Shown in pieces: positions 1-8,865 of a DNA stretch of 16,235 nt. Each line of letters begins with the position of its first letter. The stretch's first letter is position 1. The stretch spans positions 1 to 16,235 of the forward strand of contig CASBQX010000290.1 of NCBI GenBank assembly GCA_949127925.1, read 5' to 3'. Under the pieces are notes generated by a model. The model did not search any database. It had not been told where the DNA came from and saw only the letters and a list, made by a program, of their open reading frames with translations. This DNA is from Synechococcales cyanobacterium PMM_0002. Its GTDB lineage: Bacteria; Cyanobacteriota; Cyanobacteriia; Elainellales; Elainellaceae. The position numbers and the translations under genes are program-made.

Positions 1-339
1 AGTGAAGATATAGTTTTTCTAGCCGCGCTGAATCCAGTCAGCACGGTAGATCAGCTACCCGTATTAGAACAACAGCTTCGCGACAAAAAGCTTAGGCTCA
101 GTGGCAAGCTAATTTATACTACCGCCGAGGGACAGCAGTATGTGCAGGTACAGCACATGCAGACGGTAGCGTTACCCGATAAAACAACGAACCCAGTCGC
201 AATCGACCCTGAGCAAATTAATGGCGGCTGGGGTGCACGTTATTTGATGCCTGGAGAACCCCAAAACCCTTATCGATTAGAGAAACCCAAAGATCGACAA
301 ACGAACGCTCCAATGAGACGAGAAGAGTTTCTACAATAG
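1..339 (+). CDS. hypothetical protein, 3' end only (5' end outside the window)
   Basis: The frame is open from base 1 and ends in TAG at 337-339, giving 112 visible codons. A GTG at 142 lies inside the frame, but the open codons before it indicate that the gene begins before the window. The visible part starts with a mixed helix/strand stretch (residues VFLAALNPVSTVDQLPVLEQ and on) and ends in a proline- and charge-rich, probably disordered tail. No signal peptide or membrane segment is visible in this part. I do not recognise the family. The gene converges on the chemosensory operon, and the long hairpin at 385-431 separates the two 3' ends. Only this gene is clearly on the plus strand, so it is probably not functionally linked to the rest. 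The frame is fairly certain; the function is unknown. Confidence 0.6.
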   Translation, partial: SEDIVFLAALNPVSTVDQLPVLEQQLRDKKLRLSGKLIYTTAEGQQYVQVQHMQTVALPDKTTNPVAIDPEQINGGWGARYLMPGEPQNPYRLEKPKDRQTNAPMRREEFLQ

Positions 340-384
340 CTCAAAAAAAATCGGCAAGTCAGCCAACGTCAAACAAACCCAAAG

Positions 385-431
385 CCTAAAATTCAGTGCC
401 GTCCGCTAAGCGGGCGGCACTGAATCTTAGG
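385..431. terminator. long hairpin between convergent genes, probable bidirectional terminator
   Basis: A 22-nt arm at 385-406 pairs with 410-431 around the 3-nt loop TAA, with only two positions outside Watson-Crick pairing. The arms contain TTCAGTGCCG and CGGCACTGAA. It lies 46 bp after the plus-strand stop and 37 bp after the CheA stop on the minus strand. Neither side has a strong T-tract, so a dispersed palindromic repeat acting as an end signal is an alternative. Confidence 0.6.
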
Positions 432-467
432 TTGCCTGAGTCGAGTAGAATCGGCTGGAACACCGAC

Positions 468-3400
468 TTAAGTAGGTTTAAACAATGTTTTAATTGCAGT
501 TAACAGCTCCTGCTCTAAGTAAGGCTTAGTAAAGTAATCCGTTGCCCCTAGCTGCATTGCTAGCCAGCGGTGTTTATCATTACTACGAGACGTTAGCATG
601 ATGATAGGAATGTTAGAGAGTTGAGAGTCTTGACGACGATAGCTGAGAAATTCAAAGCCATTCATATTCGGCATCTCAATATCACAGATCACCAGATTTA
701 CCGATGAACGCTGACATTGGTCGATCGCTTCTCTACCATCTCGTGCCTGTAAGACTCGAAAACCAGCCCGCTCTAGAGACAATGCTAAGGTTCTGCGTAA
801 AGTAACGGCATCATCAACCACTAAAATCGTCGTCACCTGAACCGATTGAATCACCGTTGATCCTTTCTGAATAGATGATTGACTATGACCATTCATCAGC
901 CGTTGCGGAGGCTCGGCAGTAAGAGTTTCGGCAGTTTTTTGCTCTCGTTCAAATGCTAACAAAGCGCTGCTATCAATTACAGGAATTAGACTACCATCTC
1001 CCAAACTCGTGCAACCATAGAGATAGCTAGGAGGATCGATCAAAGAGCCAAATGATTTGACGACCAACTCTTGCTCCGTTATCAGTTGTTCAACTTCGAT
1101 AGCAAATAGCTGATCTTGTTGGCGCAGGATCAACATGGGTGCAACCGCAGCTTTGGGAGCGGTGGCGGTTAACCATGATTTAGCAGTAGGCACCTCTGGA
1201 ATCAGGCAAGCGTAGTTTAAAAGATCAGCAAGACGATGGGCGGGAATAATCTGCTCTCGCCAGTATAAGAAACGCTGTGTTCCTGATTGCCGAATTTGAT
1301 CGCTCTGGGGAGTCACAATTTCTTCAACGGTATCAAGCGGGATCGCGAGGGTAGTCGTCGCAGCCGTGCAAATAATTAATTTAGTGTTGGTTAGGGTTAG
1401 AGGCAAACACAATTTGAATGTTGTCCCTTTACGGGGAGATGAGGCAACGACAACGGTTCCCTTAATTAACTGTAGCTGCGATCGCACAACATCGAGACCA
1501 ATGCCTCGCCCAGACAGTTCACTCACCTGCGGGGCAGTAGAAAACCCTGGCTCAAAAATCAGTTCAAATAACCGGGTTGGAGAGATTGTTAACAGCTGGT
1601 CAGAGGAAAGCAGGCCAAGTTCAAACGCGCGATTGCGAATCCGATCCAGGTTTAGCCCCTGGCCGTCATCTTTAATCTCAATAATAGTTTGATTCCCCTT
1701 GTAGTAAGCTCGAATTTCAATTTGACCCTCTTTGGGCTTACCCAATTGCTCTCGAACCGGAGACAACTCAATGCCATGATCAAACGCATTACGCAGTAAA
1801 TGTAGCAGTGGATCATAGAGTTTTTCTAGGATGGCGCGATCGACTAGCAAACTTGTCCCGGTCAATTTCAGACTCACTGGCTTATGATACGTAGCTGACA
1901 GGTCGCGCAATATGCGAGGAAAGCGATTTAGCACTTCTCCAAGCGGTAACATCCGGGCTTGAGTTAGTTCACCGCTAAGATTTGTCAACATATACCTATG
2001 CTGATCGAGCAATCGATCAGACTGTCTGGCATACAGCGTGACATCATCAACCGTTTCGTCTAGCTGCACAAAGTTCTCAAGGATGTCTTGCAGCTGGGCG
2101 TGCAGCACCCCATAGCTATCCATTTCTAGCGAATCAAATTCAGGAGCTACCGGACTTAAAGTGGAATCGTTTTCAGCGCCCTGCGGATGGAGATCTGACC
2201 CTGCATCTCGCCCGCTATTTTTTGTACTGGAGGAGTCTGTTTTTGGTGAGCTATTGGCACCGTTTGCAGAATTCTGATGCTCTGGGGCAACGAGCAGTTG
2301 ATCTAACGATTCCCGTAGATCACCAACCATCCCTTCAAACTGAGAAAAGCGATTCATTAACTCGCGGAGCACTCCCTGGAGCTGCTCATTTTGCAGCGAG
2401 AGTCCATTGCGGTTGATGCTAAGTTCGCCGACTAAATTGCCCATGCGAGCGAGGCGATCTGAGTCAACTCGAACGGTCAAGTTGGGTGGAGTAGCAGTTT
2501 CTACTGGGCGGAAGGAGGCTGAGGAGCTAGGTTGGCGGCGCGGCGATCGAGGAATCGTTTGGCCAATTTGTAACGATTCCGGTTGACGGGAATCGAAAGG
2601 CACCAAACTGACTGGACGATCTAACAGCGGTGCATCCAAGTTCTGAGGCGTTACCCAGTCGGCATTGGCCATCTCGGTGGATGAACTATCACCGTCATCT
2701 AGTGATCCAGGTAGTGATCCAGATAGTGATTCAGGCAGTGATTCAGGTAATGCTAGAACTGATCCTTCTAGCAGATCTGCTTGATCGATCGCAAACGATT
2801 CAGAGATTGATAGATATGTGTCTTCTAGGATCTCATCTTGATCAATCGCTGCATCTTGATCAATCGCTGCGTCTTGATCAATCGCTAGACCAGCACCGAT
2901 GATCGCACCACCGAAAACACCAAAAACACTTTCTAGCTGAGGCAGCGACATTCTTAACTGCTCGGCTGCTTCAATTTCAATATCGGCAGCAGTGATTTCA
3001 GCCGCGATCGCCTCATCTAGCAATTCAGCGGTCGCTAACGTTATCTCCTCTAGCGGTTCAGTTGGAGCGATCGCCAGTGCTTCAAATGCTTCAAGTGCTT
3101 CAGATGCTGATAGAACGGCGTCTTCGAGCGGCTGATTCAGCTCGATTGCCATATCAGCAGTCGTGTCGAACCCGCCAAACCCGCCAAATATGTTTTCTAG
3201 TTGGGGCAGTGCAGATTGTAGCAGATCGGCTGGCTCACCGAACAGATTGGGTGCCATCACTTCAGCGTTATCAATGATTGGAATGCTAATGCCAATAATA
3301 TCGGGAGCAGTAATACTAGGAGCACTAATGCTAGGAACACTAACGCTGGAAGCACTAACGCTGAGAATATAAGCGTTTGAAACATCTAGGATTGGTTTAT

Positions 3401-4190
3401 CAACCCTGACACCAGACGCTAGCGCCAGCAGAGTTTTAGAAGCGTTTAAGCCTTGAGTTCGATCGCCTGCTAAAACAGCCTGACGACTGCGTTCTAAGTC
3501 AATTAACGTGAGCTGCGTAATCTCAATCGCCCAGTCGGGATGAGCATTGAGCGCCTGTTGAGCAGTTTCGGCAATCGTTTTAAATTCTGGCAGGTTGAGT
3601 AACTCGGCAAACCCGATGAAAACTTCGATCTGAGCCCGCAGTTCTCCAGCCACTTCATAGTCTTGAGGGTGAGCCAACATGGTCGCAAGTCGTTCTAGCC
3701 CCTGCACCACATCCACTTCAAAAATAGACGTGATCATATCAATGCCAAGCTCGGCAGAACTAGGCAGATAGGTCTCAGTTTGCCGCAGCGCGTCACCACA
3801 GCGGATCTCAATTTGAGTGAAGATGGGATCGGCGATCGCCAACGCGTCTGGGTCAAAATGCCCGGTCGTAATTTGCTCCATTAATGGCAGCTTTAAACAG
3901 TCATAGGCGCGCAGCAAATCGTTTTCCAGAGCTGTATCCACCTCTAGCGAATCGCTGTAAAGCGCCTTGAGGATGTTTTCGAGCCGATGCGCTAGGGTGG
4001 CAATCGTCTCTAACCCAACGCTAGCGGCTCCACCTTTTAGCGAGTGCGCGGCTCGCATCAAATTGTGTACCTTGGCAGTACTGCGTTGATCTAGAGTCAG
4101 TAAACCTGATTCCAAAATTTGCAGCAGTTCGGGAGCCTCTTCTGTGAAAAATTGATAGGCGTGGTCACGAATATCGGAATTGATTGCCAT
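468..4190 (-). CDS. CheA-type hybrid histidine kinase with C-terminal REC domain (PilL/PixL/HmpE type)
   Basis: Cytoplasmic kinase of 1240 residues that takes input from the chemoreceptor through CheW and feeds the pilus response regulators. Domains in order: Hpt at about 1-110 with the phospho-acceptor His49 in AAHSLKGGA; a helical region at 140-260 resembling an Hpt without histidine; a low-complexity acidic linker at 275-560; the dimerisation domain at 570-750, split by a Ser/Asn-rich insert at 635-685; the ATPase with N box NAFDHGIE (801-808), G1 DDGQG (841-845) and G2 GRGIGLD (894-900); a CheW-like domain at 930-1080; and REC at 1118-1240 with Asp1170, Thr1200 and Lys1222. All catalytic residues expected of an active kinase are present. 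It starts at ATG with a weak ribosome site and follows the permease gene by 104 bp as the last gene of the operon. The linker is unusually repetitive. Orthology to one named cyanobacterial cluster (Pix, Ptx or Hmp) cannot be settled by eye. Confidence 0.95.
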   Translation of the reverse strand: MAINSDIRDHAYQFFTEEAPELLQILESGLLTLDQRSTAKVHNLMRAAHSLKGGAASVGLETIATLAHRLENILKALYSDSLEVDTALENDLLRAYDCLKLPLMEQITTGHFDPDALAIADPIFTQIEIRCGDALRQTETYLPSSAELGIDMITSIFEVDVVQGLERLATMLAHPQDYEVAGELRAQIEVFIGFAELLNLPEFKTIAETAQQALNAHPDWAIEITQLTLIDLERSRQAVLAGDRTQGLNASKTLLALASGVRVDKPILDVSNAYILSVSASSVSVPSISAPSITAPDIIGISIPIIDNAEVMAPNLFGEPADLLQSALPQLENIFGGFGGFDTTADMAIELNQPLEDAVLSASEALEAFEALAIAPTEPLEEITLATAELLDEAIAAEITAADIEIEAAEQLRMSLPQLESVFGVFGGAIIGAGLAIDQDAAIDQDAAIDQDEILEDTYLSISESFAIDQADLLEGSVLALPESLPESLSGSLPGSLDDGDSSSTEMANADWVTPQNLDAPLLDRPVSLVPFDSRQPESLQIGQTIPRSPRRQPSSSASFRPVETATPPNLTVRVDSDRLARMGNLVGELSINRNGLSLQNEQLQGVLRELMNRFSQFEGMVGDLRESLDQLLVAPEHQNSANGANSSPKTDSSSTKNSGRDAGSDLHPQGAENDSTLSPVAPEFDSLEMDSYGVLHAQLQDILENFVQLDETVDDVTLYARQSDRLLDQHRYMLTNLSGELTQARMLPLGEVLNRFPRILRDLSATYHKPVSLKLTGTSLLVDRAILEKLYDPLLHLLRNAFDHGIELSPVREQLGKPKEGQIEIRAYYKGNQTIIEIKDDGQGLNLDRIRNRAFELGLLSSDQLLTISPTRLFELIFEPGFSTAPQVSELSGRGIGLDVVRSQLQLIKGTVVVASSPRKGTTFKLCLPLTLTNTKLIICTAATTTLAIPLDTVEEIVTPQSDQIRQSGTQRFLYWREQIIPAHRLADLLNYACLIPEVPTAKSWLTATAPKAAVAPMLILRQQDQLFAIEVEQLITEQELVVKSFGSLIDPPSYLYGCTSLGDGSLIPVIDSSALLAFEREQKTAETLTAEPPQRLMNGHSQSSIQKGSTVIQSVQVTTILVVDDAVTLRRTLALSLERAGFRVLQARDGREAIDQCQRSSVNLVICDIEMPNMNGFEFLSYRRQDSQLSNIPIIMLTSRSNDKHRWLAMQLGATDYFTKPYLEQELLTAIKTLFKPT
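2701..2748 (-). repeat. four 12-bp tandem repeats inside the CheA linker
   Basis: Four units of AGTGATYCAGRY follow each other on the plus strand. On the coding strand they encode the Leu/Ser/Pro stretch near residues 481-497 (LPESLPESLSGSLPGS). Units differ by one to three bases. The period is a multiple of three, so the frame is kept. Confidence 0.85.
2835..2885 (-). repeat. three 18-bp tandem repeats encoding AIDQDA
   Basis: Three nearly identical 18-bp units (plus-strand core TCTTGATCAATCGCTGC) encode AIDQDA, AIDQDA, AIDQD at residues 436-452 of the CheA linker. The second and third copies differ from the first by one silent base, which suggests recent slippage or unequal crossing-over. 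Confidence 0.9.
3078..3113 (-). repeat. 9-bp tandem repeats in the CheA linker
   Basis: Three units of TGCTTCARR and a degenerate fourth (TGCTGATAG) lie in tandem on the plus strand. They encode the SASEALEAFEAL stretch near residues 360-371. The period keeps the reading frame. Confidence 0.7.
3304..3363 (-). repeat. four 15-bp tandem repeats in the CheA linker
   Basis: Four units of the form GGARCACTAAYGCTR follow each other on the plus strand. They encode the Ser/Val/Pro/Ile stretch at about residues 277-296 (VSASSVSVPSISAPSITAP). This is a third independent period in the same linker, and the frame is again kept. Confidence 0.8.
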
Positions 4191-4294
4191 TGTTTAGGTC
4201 CCACTGGTTGGTCTGGCGCTGCTGAAGACAGGGGTTAGGGCGAAGGTGGCAAAAGACTTAAGCGCGAAAATCATCCTTCTATTCAGCACCGCTT

Positions 4295-5692
4295 TTATCT
4301 AACTTCAAAGTCACGTTCCATATCCTGGATGGTTTGTGGCGATCGCCGATGCAGATTGGACGATAACAGCGCCCCAATCGCTAAATACACCAAAAACCCG
4401 TAAGGGAGGAGGTTGTAAGGAAAGGGTGGAATCGGAAAGAAACTTGCCACCACAGGAGTCATCATAAACAAAACGGCTGGAGCAGCGATCGCCAGATCCC
4501 GTTGACGCAGCCGATTTTGACTGCGCAGCTCAAGCGGAACCGCAATTGAAATCAGCACATAGACCAACAAAAAGCCGTAGGTTGCCAGCGTGCCTAAATA
4601 GCCATAGATATCTAGGGCAGAAATCCCCAGCAGTGATAAAGAGACAGGCACTAGAAACAAAAACAGCACAGACAGGAAGATGGCAGCGTGGGGTGTCTGG
4701 TTCTGGGGATGGGCGGCACCTAAAAAACTGGGCAGAATCTGCTGACGACCCAGCGAGTACAGAATCCGTGAACCAGCTGTGATGCTGGCAAGGCCACAGC
4801 AGAGGAAACTGAACATGACCCCCACAGCAATTGCCAGTCCTAATAGCTCAACGCCTGCAAGATTGGCCAAAACACTGAGTGGAACATCCGTTTTATCTAA
4901 CGGTGTTTCATAACCGCGAAACCCTAGTACTTCCACATAGGAGGCAAAAATATAGAACAAGCCAGATAAGATCACACTCCACAGAACTGCTCGCGGAATG
5001 GTCTGGAAGGGACGCTTTACCTCATCGCCTAACGTGGTTGAGCTTTCAAATCCAACGTAGCTAAAAATAGCCAGGACTAGTCCCAGCCGCAAACCTTCGG
5101 GTGAAACATCCTCAAGTAGAACCTGTGGGGTATCGATCGCGAACCCATGTCCAACTAACACAATTACCAACAGCAGCAGAATTAAAGAGATCGCTACTAC
5201 ATTGAGCAGCAGCATGAGCACAGCCGAGAGCTGAATATCGGTAAAGGCGTAAAACCAAACGATGAGGGTGTAGACGACGTAGAGCAAAACGGGGGAAGCC
5301 TGGACACCAAATTCGCCCAGCAACACATTGGCGTAGATAGCAAAGCCTGACATTACAGCCATCGCCGTGAACAGGTAGGCTGAAATTAGCGCCCAACCAG
5401 AGACAATACCAGTAGTGGGACCCAAATTTTTAGCAATGGCCCCGTAGAGAGTCCCTGGCAGCGAAAGGCGGCGGGAAAAGTGGTTAATGTTGTAGCTAAC
5501 CAGGACTAGCCCGACCGTAGCGATTAGAAACGCCAACCAAGCGCCATTTCCGGCACTGGCAAAGACAAACGCGAGATTGATAGACGGCGTGGCAGCCGGG
5601 GCAATGTTGCCAACAGACTGGGCTAGAGTCTCAGGAAATGAAAGGCAATTTGCCCGCAAACCAGACGCTTGTTGTTTTGAATAAGTTGTCAC
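4295..5692 (-). CDS. APC-superfamily amino acid permease
   Basis: Inner-membrane secondary transporter of 465 residues, close to the usual length for amino acid/polyamine/organocation permeases with 12 helices. Hydrophobic helices run throughout. The first (about 24-45) carries the glycine-rich SVGNIAPAATPS unwound segment where APC proteins bind the substrate amino group and carboxylate. The helix-6 region has the family motif SYVGFESSTTLGDEVKRP (211-228), followed by TIPRAV. The substrate cannot be read from sequence. The start is GTG at 5692: it has an AAAGG ribosome site about 8 bases upstream, and the first internal Met lies past residue 110. It sits in the same direction between the chemoreceptor (160 bp upstream) and CheA (104 bp downstream), where the classical operon has no gene. 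Co-transcription is inferred. The longer spacers leave room for a separate promoter, though I see no clear one. Confidence 0.9.
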   Translation of the reverse strand: MTTYSKQQASGLRANCLSFPETLAQSVGNIAPAATPSINLAFVFASAGNGAWLAFLIATVGLVLVSYNINHFSRRLSLPGTLYGAIAKNLGPTTGIVSGWALISAYLFTAMAVMSGFAIYANVLLGEFGVQASPVLLYVVYTLIVWFYAFTDIQLSAVLMLLLNVVAISLILLLLVIVLVGHGFAIDTPQVLLEDVSPEGLRLGLVLAIFSYVGFESSTTLGDEVKRPFQTIPRAVLWSVILSGLFYIFASYVEVLGFRGYETPLDKTDVPLSVLANLAGVELLGLAIAVGVMFSFLCCGLASITAGSRILYSLGRQQILPSFLGAAHPQNQTPHAAIFLSVLFLFLVPVSLSLLGISALDIYGYLGTLATYGFLLVYVLISIAVPLELRSQNRLRQRDLAIAAPAVLFMMTPVVASFFPIPPFPYNLLPYGFLVYLAIGALLSSNLHRRSPQTIQDMERDFEVR

Positions 5693-5804
5693 AGTTCAAA
5701 CCTTTCTATGTTTTTTTGGTTGGTTCAGCATGCCCCTGAATCCTCGCCTTGAGCAGATGGGTTTGAGCGGTTACTCGGCAAGTTAACGGATGCCTGACGC
5801 AGTG

Positions 5805-5849
5805 GCTAAAACTCAGCGCTAAAACTCAGCACTAAAAACTCAGCGCTAA
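5805..5849. repeat. 13-bp tandem repeat between chemoreceptor and permease genes
   Basis: Two perfect copies of GCTAAAACTCAGC, a third 14-bp copy with one inserted A, and a 5-base partial unit end 3 bp from the chemoreceptor stop codon. This looks like slippage in a non-coding spacer. Confidence 0.85.
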
Positions 5850-5852
5850 TTT

Positions 5853-8762
5853 TCACACCTTGAACTGACCCACTTCTGATTGCAGCGTTTGTGCCACTTT
5901 TTGTAGTTCTTCAAACGAGATCGATACCTGCCCCGCCTCTGTAGAAGTTCTGTTGGCGATCGCTGCCACATCTTTCATCGTTTGGGTTACCTCTTCCGAA
6001 GCTTGCGACTGCACCACCGTGGCCTGGGCAATGGCTTCAACCAACGCTCCAATTTGGGCGCTCACTGCCGTAATTTTGTTCAAACTTTGGCGCGCCTCAT
6101 CCACCAATTGCGTTCCAATCACCACTTGCTCAGTTCCCGATTCCATGGCGGTAACCACTTCATTGGTCTCTGCCTGAATGCTAACCACCAGCTTTCTAAT
6201 CTCTTCGGTTGCTTCTGCCGATTGCCGTGCCAGCGTTCGCACCTCATCGGCCACCACCGCAAAGCCTCGGCCTTCTTCTCCAGCCCGGGATGCCTCAATT
6301 GCCGCATTCAGCGCTAGCATATTGGTCTGAGCCGCAAAACCACCAATTAGATCAACCACAGTAGAAATCTTTTGGGACGATTCTCCGAGGTGTTTTACTT
6401 TTTTGGCCGTGTCGGCAACCGTAGCGCGAATGGCCATAATACCGTCAACTGTGCGGTTCATGGCTGCATCCCCTTCTTCCACATTTTGGGCAGCTTGCTG
6501 CACGGCAATTTCGGCTCGTTCTGTGTTTTCAGCGACCTGACGCACAATGATCGCCGTGTTTTCTGCAACTTTCAGTGCAACCATAATCGCATCTGATTGC
6601 TTCAGGGCTTCCTCTGACAGCGATCGAACCGAAACCTGACTGGAGCTAGTGGTCGTCGCCACTTGGTTAGCAGCTTTCTGCACCTGCAACACAATTTTGC
6701 GCAAGCTCTCTACGGTGGCATTGTAAGAGTCAGCAATCGTGCCAATTTCATCTGCCGTCACCTTGGCTTGGGTGGTCAGATCTCCCTTACTAATCGGGTC
6801 TACTTCCATCAGCAGCTCTAAGGCTCGCCGCTGCAAACCTTCTTTGAGCTGGCGCTGTTCTGTGGCTAGGTTGGTGGTTTGCTCTAGCAGTTCTACCCGG
6901 TAAATGCACAGGCCCAGCTCAGTCCCTAACCGCTGCAAAAAGCTGATTTCAAAGTCTTGCCAGCTGTAGGTAGTGGCGCAAGAGTGGGCGATGAGTAAGC
7001 CATACAGCTGATCGGCACCCACAATCGGCACCACCAAATTGGCCTTGATTTGCAGCCGCTTCAGCAAATTTTGATGGGCTGGGTGCAGCTGTGCAGTCGA
7101 AACATCATTTGTGGCAACAACCCGGCCAGCCCGGTAGGCGGCAAGCAACTCGTCTGGAATGCAGAAATCGCTGACACTTTCATCGCGAGCAGTCGGCCAT
7201 TTACGATCAACCGATTCGGCAATAATGGCAGAATCAGCATCTGTCCGAAAGCGGTAAATGACGACTCGATCAAAGTTAAACAGCTGGCGTGCCCCTTCAA
7301 CAGCCTGATCAAAGACCGTTTGCAGCTCGGCTGCCTGCACCACATTTGATCCTTTTGCCGCCGTAACAAGCCGCTCTTGTGCAGCATCAAACTGTTGCAG
7401 ATCCAGCGACTGCTGCAATTGAGCGGCCATGCTGTTGATGTTTAAACCTAGGGATGCCATTTCGTCCTCCCCTTCTACTACCACACGGGTTGCCAGATCG
7501 CCCTGTCCAATTTTTTCTACGGCCTCGGCGGCGTCTAACACAGGCCGCGTGGCGCGAGTTGCAAGCCCCGTGGCGATCGCCGCCACCAGCAAGGCAATGC
7601 CCCCCGTTCCTAGCAGAGTTGTTAATAGCAGCTGCCGCTGAAGTACGAAGGCGATCGCCACAGGACGGGCAACTAGCACCCCCCACTTGAGGTTATAGGA
7701 TGCAGCCAGTTCCTGGTTGGGTAGATAGGCAAGCACCTCTCGGTTTTGGCCTGCGGCACGAGCTGCGATCGCCGTCTGTTTTTGATCCGCCTTGAAGCGG
7801 GTAGAAAATTCGTCCGCTAACGTCTTTGGCTTCAGCGTTGAGTCCGATGCGGCGACTAACTGACCGAAGGTAGGATCCGTCGCGGCCATAATTTGGCCGT
7901 TTTCGTCTGCTAAGAAAAATTCTTCCTCTGCTAAAGTACCGGATCCAAACACTTGTGTAAGGACATTTACAGGGATGCGCGCTCGAATAATGGCAACTGT
8001 TTTACCGGTCTCAGTATCTTTAATCGGAGCAATAGCAATAATACTAAATCTGCCGTTGCTTTTAGTAACTTGTGGAAAACCAATGAGCGGTTGGTTAGCT
8101 TTTAGAGCGGCTTGAAAGTAATTTCGGTCAGCCAGACTTTTTGGCTGAGGATTGCTGGGATCCTCTGTTGTTTTAGCCAGCACGTTGCCCTTCAAGTCGC
8201 TCACCATGATGCTGTCGTAGATTCGAACCTCCCCATTTTTTTTAGAAAGTACATATTGGTCAAGCAGTTTTTGCTTGTCTGCCAAGGAAACTGTATTTCT
8301 CAGCTGAGGGTCTGCGAAAACGTTAAGCTGAGCAAATGACTGAATATCGCCGTAGCGTTCATCCATAAAGTTATTTAACTTACGCTCTAAGTTAGAGGCA
8401 CTGTTCTCTTGCGATGCAAACACCTGTTGCCGAATACTCTGATTCGTCACCAGGTAGGTGGTAGTTCCCACCAGCAAGATCGGAGACGTGCCAATCATCA
8501 TGCCTAAAAAGACGGCCTTGGTTCGGACGCTTAATCGCTGCCACCAGGCACTTGATCCCCTGGAAGACTGGCGCAACGGGTCTAGTCCGGGCTGAATTTT
8601 TATCTGAGTGGGGGAACCGCCGATTGACGGTTCAACAGCATCTGGCTGCCACTGGGATGGCGAGGCAACGCTATCGGTGCTGCTGGGTGTTGCTTGAACC
8701 TGATCAAACGGTTGATCAGCCCGCCTGCTTTGAGAAGATGAATTGGAGGACGTATGAGTCAT
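5853..8762 (-). CDS. methyl-accepting chemoreceptor with dCACHE, HAMP, GAF, HAMP and MCP signalling domains (PilJ/PixJ/HmpD type)
   Basis: Membrane receptor of 969 residues that controls the CheA kinase. A Ser/Pro/Gln-rich cytoplasmic tail (1-78) precedes TM1 (about 83-105). A dCACHE-like periplasmic domain (about 106-370; [22 protein letters not shown]) is followed by TM2 (about 378-400), HAMP (400-455), a GAF domain (465-628), a second HAMP-like segment (640-695) and the MCP coiled coil (700-969). The hairpin tip [22 protein letters not shown] (808-829) is highly conserved. The GAF domain resembles those of cyanobacteriochromes ([14 protein letters not shown]), but Ala562-His563 replaces the Cys-His that attaches bilin, although a D-F-C triplet remains at 532-534. 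Photosensing by this domain is therefore doubtful. It starts at ATG with AAGGG upstream. The CheW gene is 103 bp upstream and the permease gene 160 bp downstream. Confidence 0.95.
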   Translation of the reverse strand: MTHTSSNSSSQSRRADQPFDQVQATPSSTDSVASPSQWQPDAVEPSIGGSPTQIKIQPGLDPLRQSSRGSSAWWQRLSVRTKAVFLGMMIGTSPILLVGTTTYLVTNQSIRQQVFASQENSASNLERKLNNFMDERYGDIQSFAQLNVFADPQLRNTVSLADKQKLLDQYVLSKKNGEVRIYDSIMVSDLKGNVLAKTTEDPSNPQPKSLADRNYFQAALKANQPLIGFPQVTKSNGRFSIIAIAPIKDTETGKTVAIIRARIPVNVLTQVFGSGTLAEEEFFLADENGQIMAATDPTFGQLVAASDSTLKPKTLADEFSTRFKADQKQTAIAARAAGQNREVLAYLPNQELAASYNLKWGVLVARPVAIAFVLQRQLLLTTLLGTGGIALLVAAIATGLATRATRPVLDAAEAVEKIGQGDLATRVVVEGEDEMASLGLNINSMAAQLQQSLDLQQFDAAQERLVTAAKGSNVVQAAELQTVFDQAVEGARQLFNFDRVVIYRFRTDADSAIIAESVDRKWPTARDESVSDFCIPDELLAAYRAGRVVATNDVSTAQLHPAHQNLLKRLQIKANLVVPIVGADQLYGLLIAHSCATTYSWQDFEISFLQRLGTELGLCIYRVELLEQTTNLATEQRQLKEGLQRRALELLMEVDPISKGDLTTQAKVTADEIGTIADSYNATVESLRKIVLQVQKAANQVATTTSSSQVSVRSLSEEALKQSDAIMVALKVAENTAIIVRQVAENTERAEIAVQQAAQNVEEGDAAMNRTVDGIMAIRATVADTAKKVKHLGESSQKISTVVDLIGGFAAQTNMLALNAAIEASRAGEEGRGFAVVADEVRTLARQSAEATEEIRKLVVSIQAETNEVVTAMESGTEQVVIGTQLVDEARQSLNKITAVSAQIGALVEAIAQATVVQSQASEEVTQTMKDVAAIANRTSTEAGQVSISFEELQKVAQTLQSEVGQFKV

Positions 8763-8794
8763 GAGTAAGCCCTTTAGAGCTGAATACGTGGGAA

Positions 8795-8837
8795 TTGAGC
8801 AATAGATCAGGAGTTGAGCGATAGATCAGGAGTTGAG
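8795..8837. repeat. 19-bp tandem duplication between CheW and chemoreceptor genes
   Basis: Two copies of TTGAGCRATAGATCAGGAG differ at one base and are followed by a 5-base partial third copy. The repeat fills much of the 103-bp spacer. Confidence 0.85.
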
Positions 8838-8865
8838 TTAAAGCAATACTGCAATTGCTTGCAGT

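Noticed and set aside
2701..3363. Tandem repeats considered as a CRISPR array
   Set aside because: The units are 9-18 bp, directly adjacent without unique spacers, and lie in frame inside a kinase gene.
7061..7690. Several 60-110 codon reading frames inside the chemoreceptor gene on either strand
   Set aside because: They are frame shadows of a well-conserved gene, with no family resemblance and no plausible ribosome sites. The same applies to the other short frames inside the two CheA genes, the permease and nrtA.
8172..8330. Amino-acid-binding dCACHE motif in the receptor, which would pair neatly with the permease
   Set aside because: The visible segment has DRNYFQAAL rather than the Arg-x-Trp-Tyr pattern I associate with amino-acid-binding dCACHE domains, so the ligand cannot be called.
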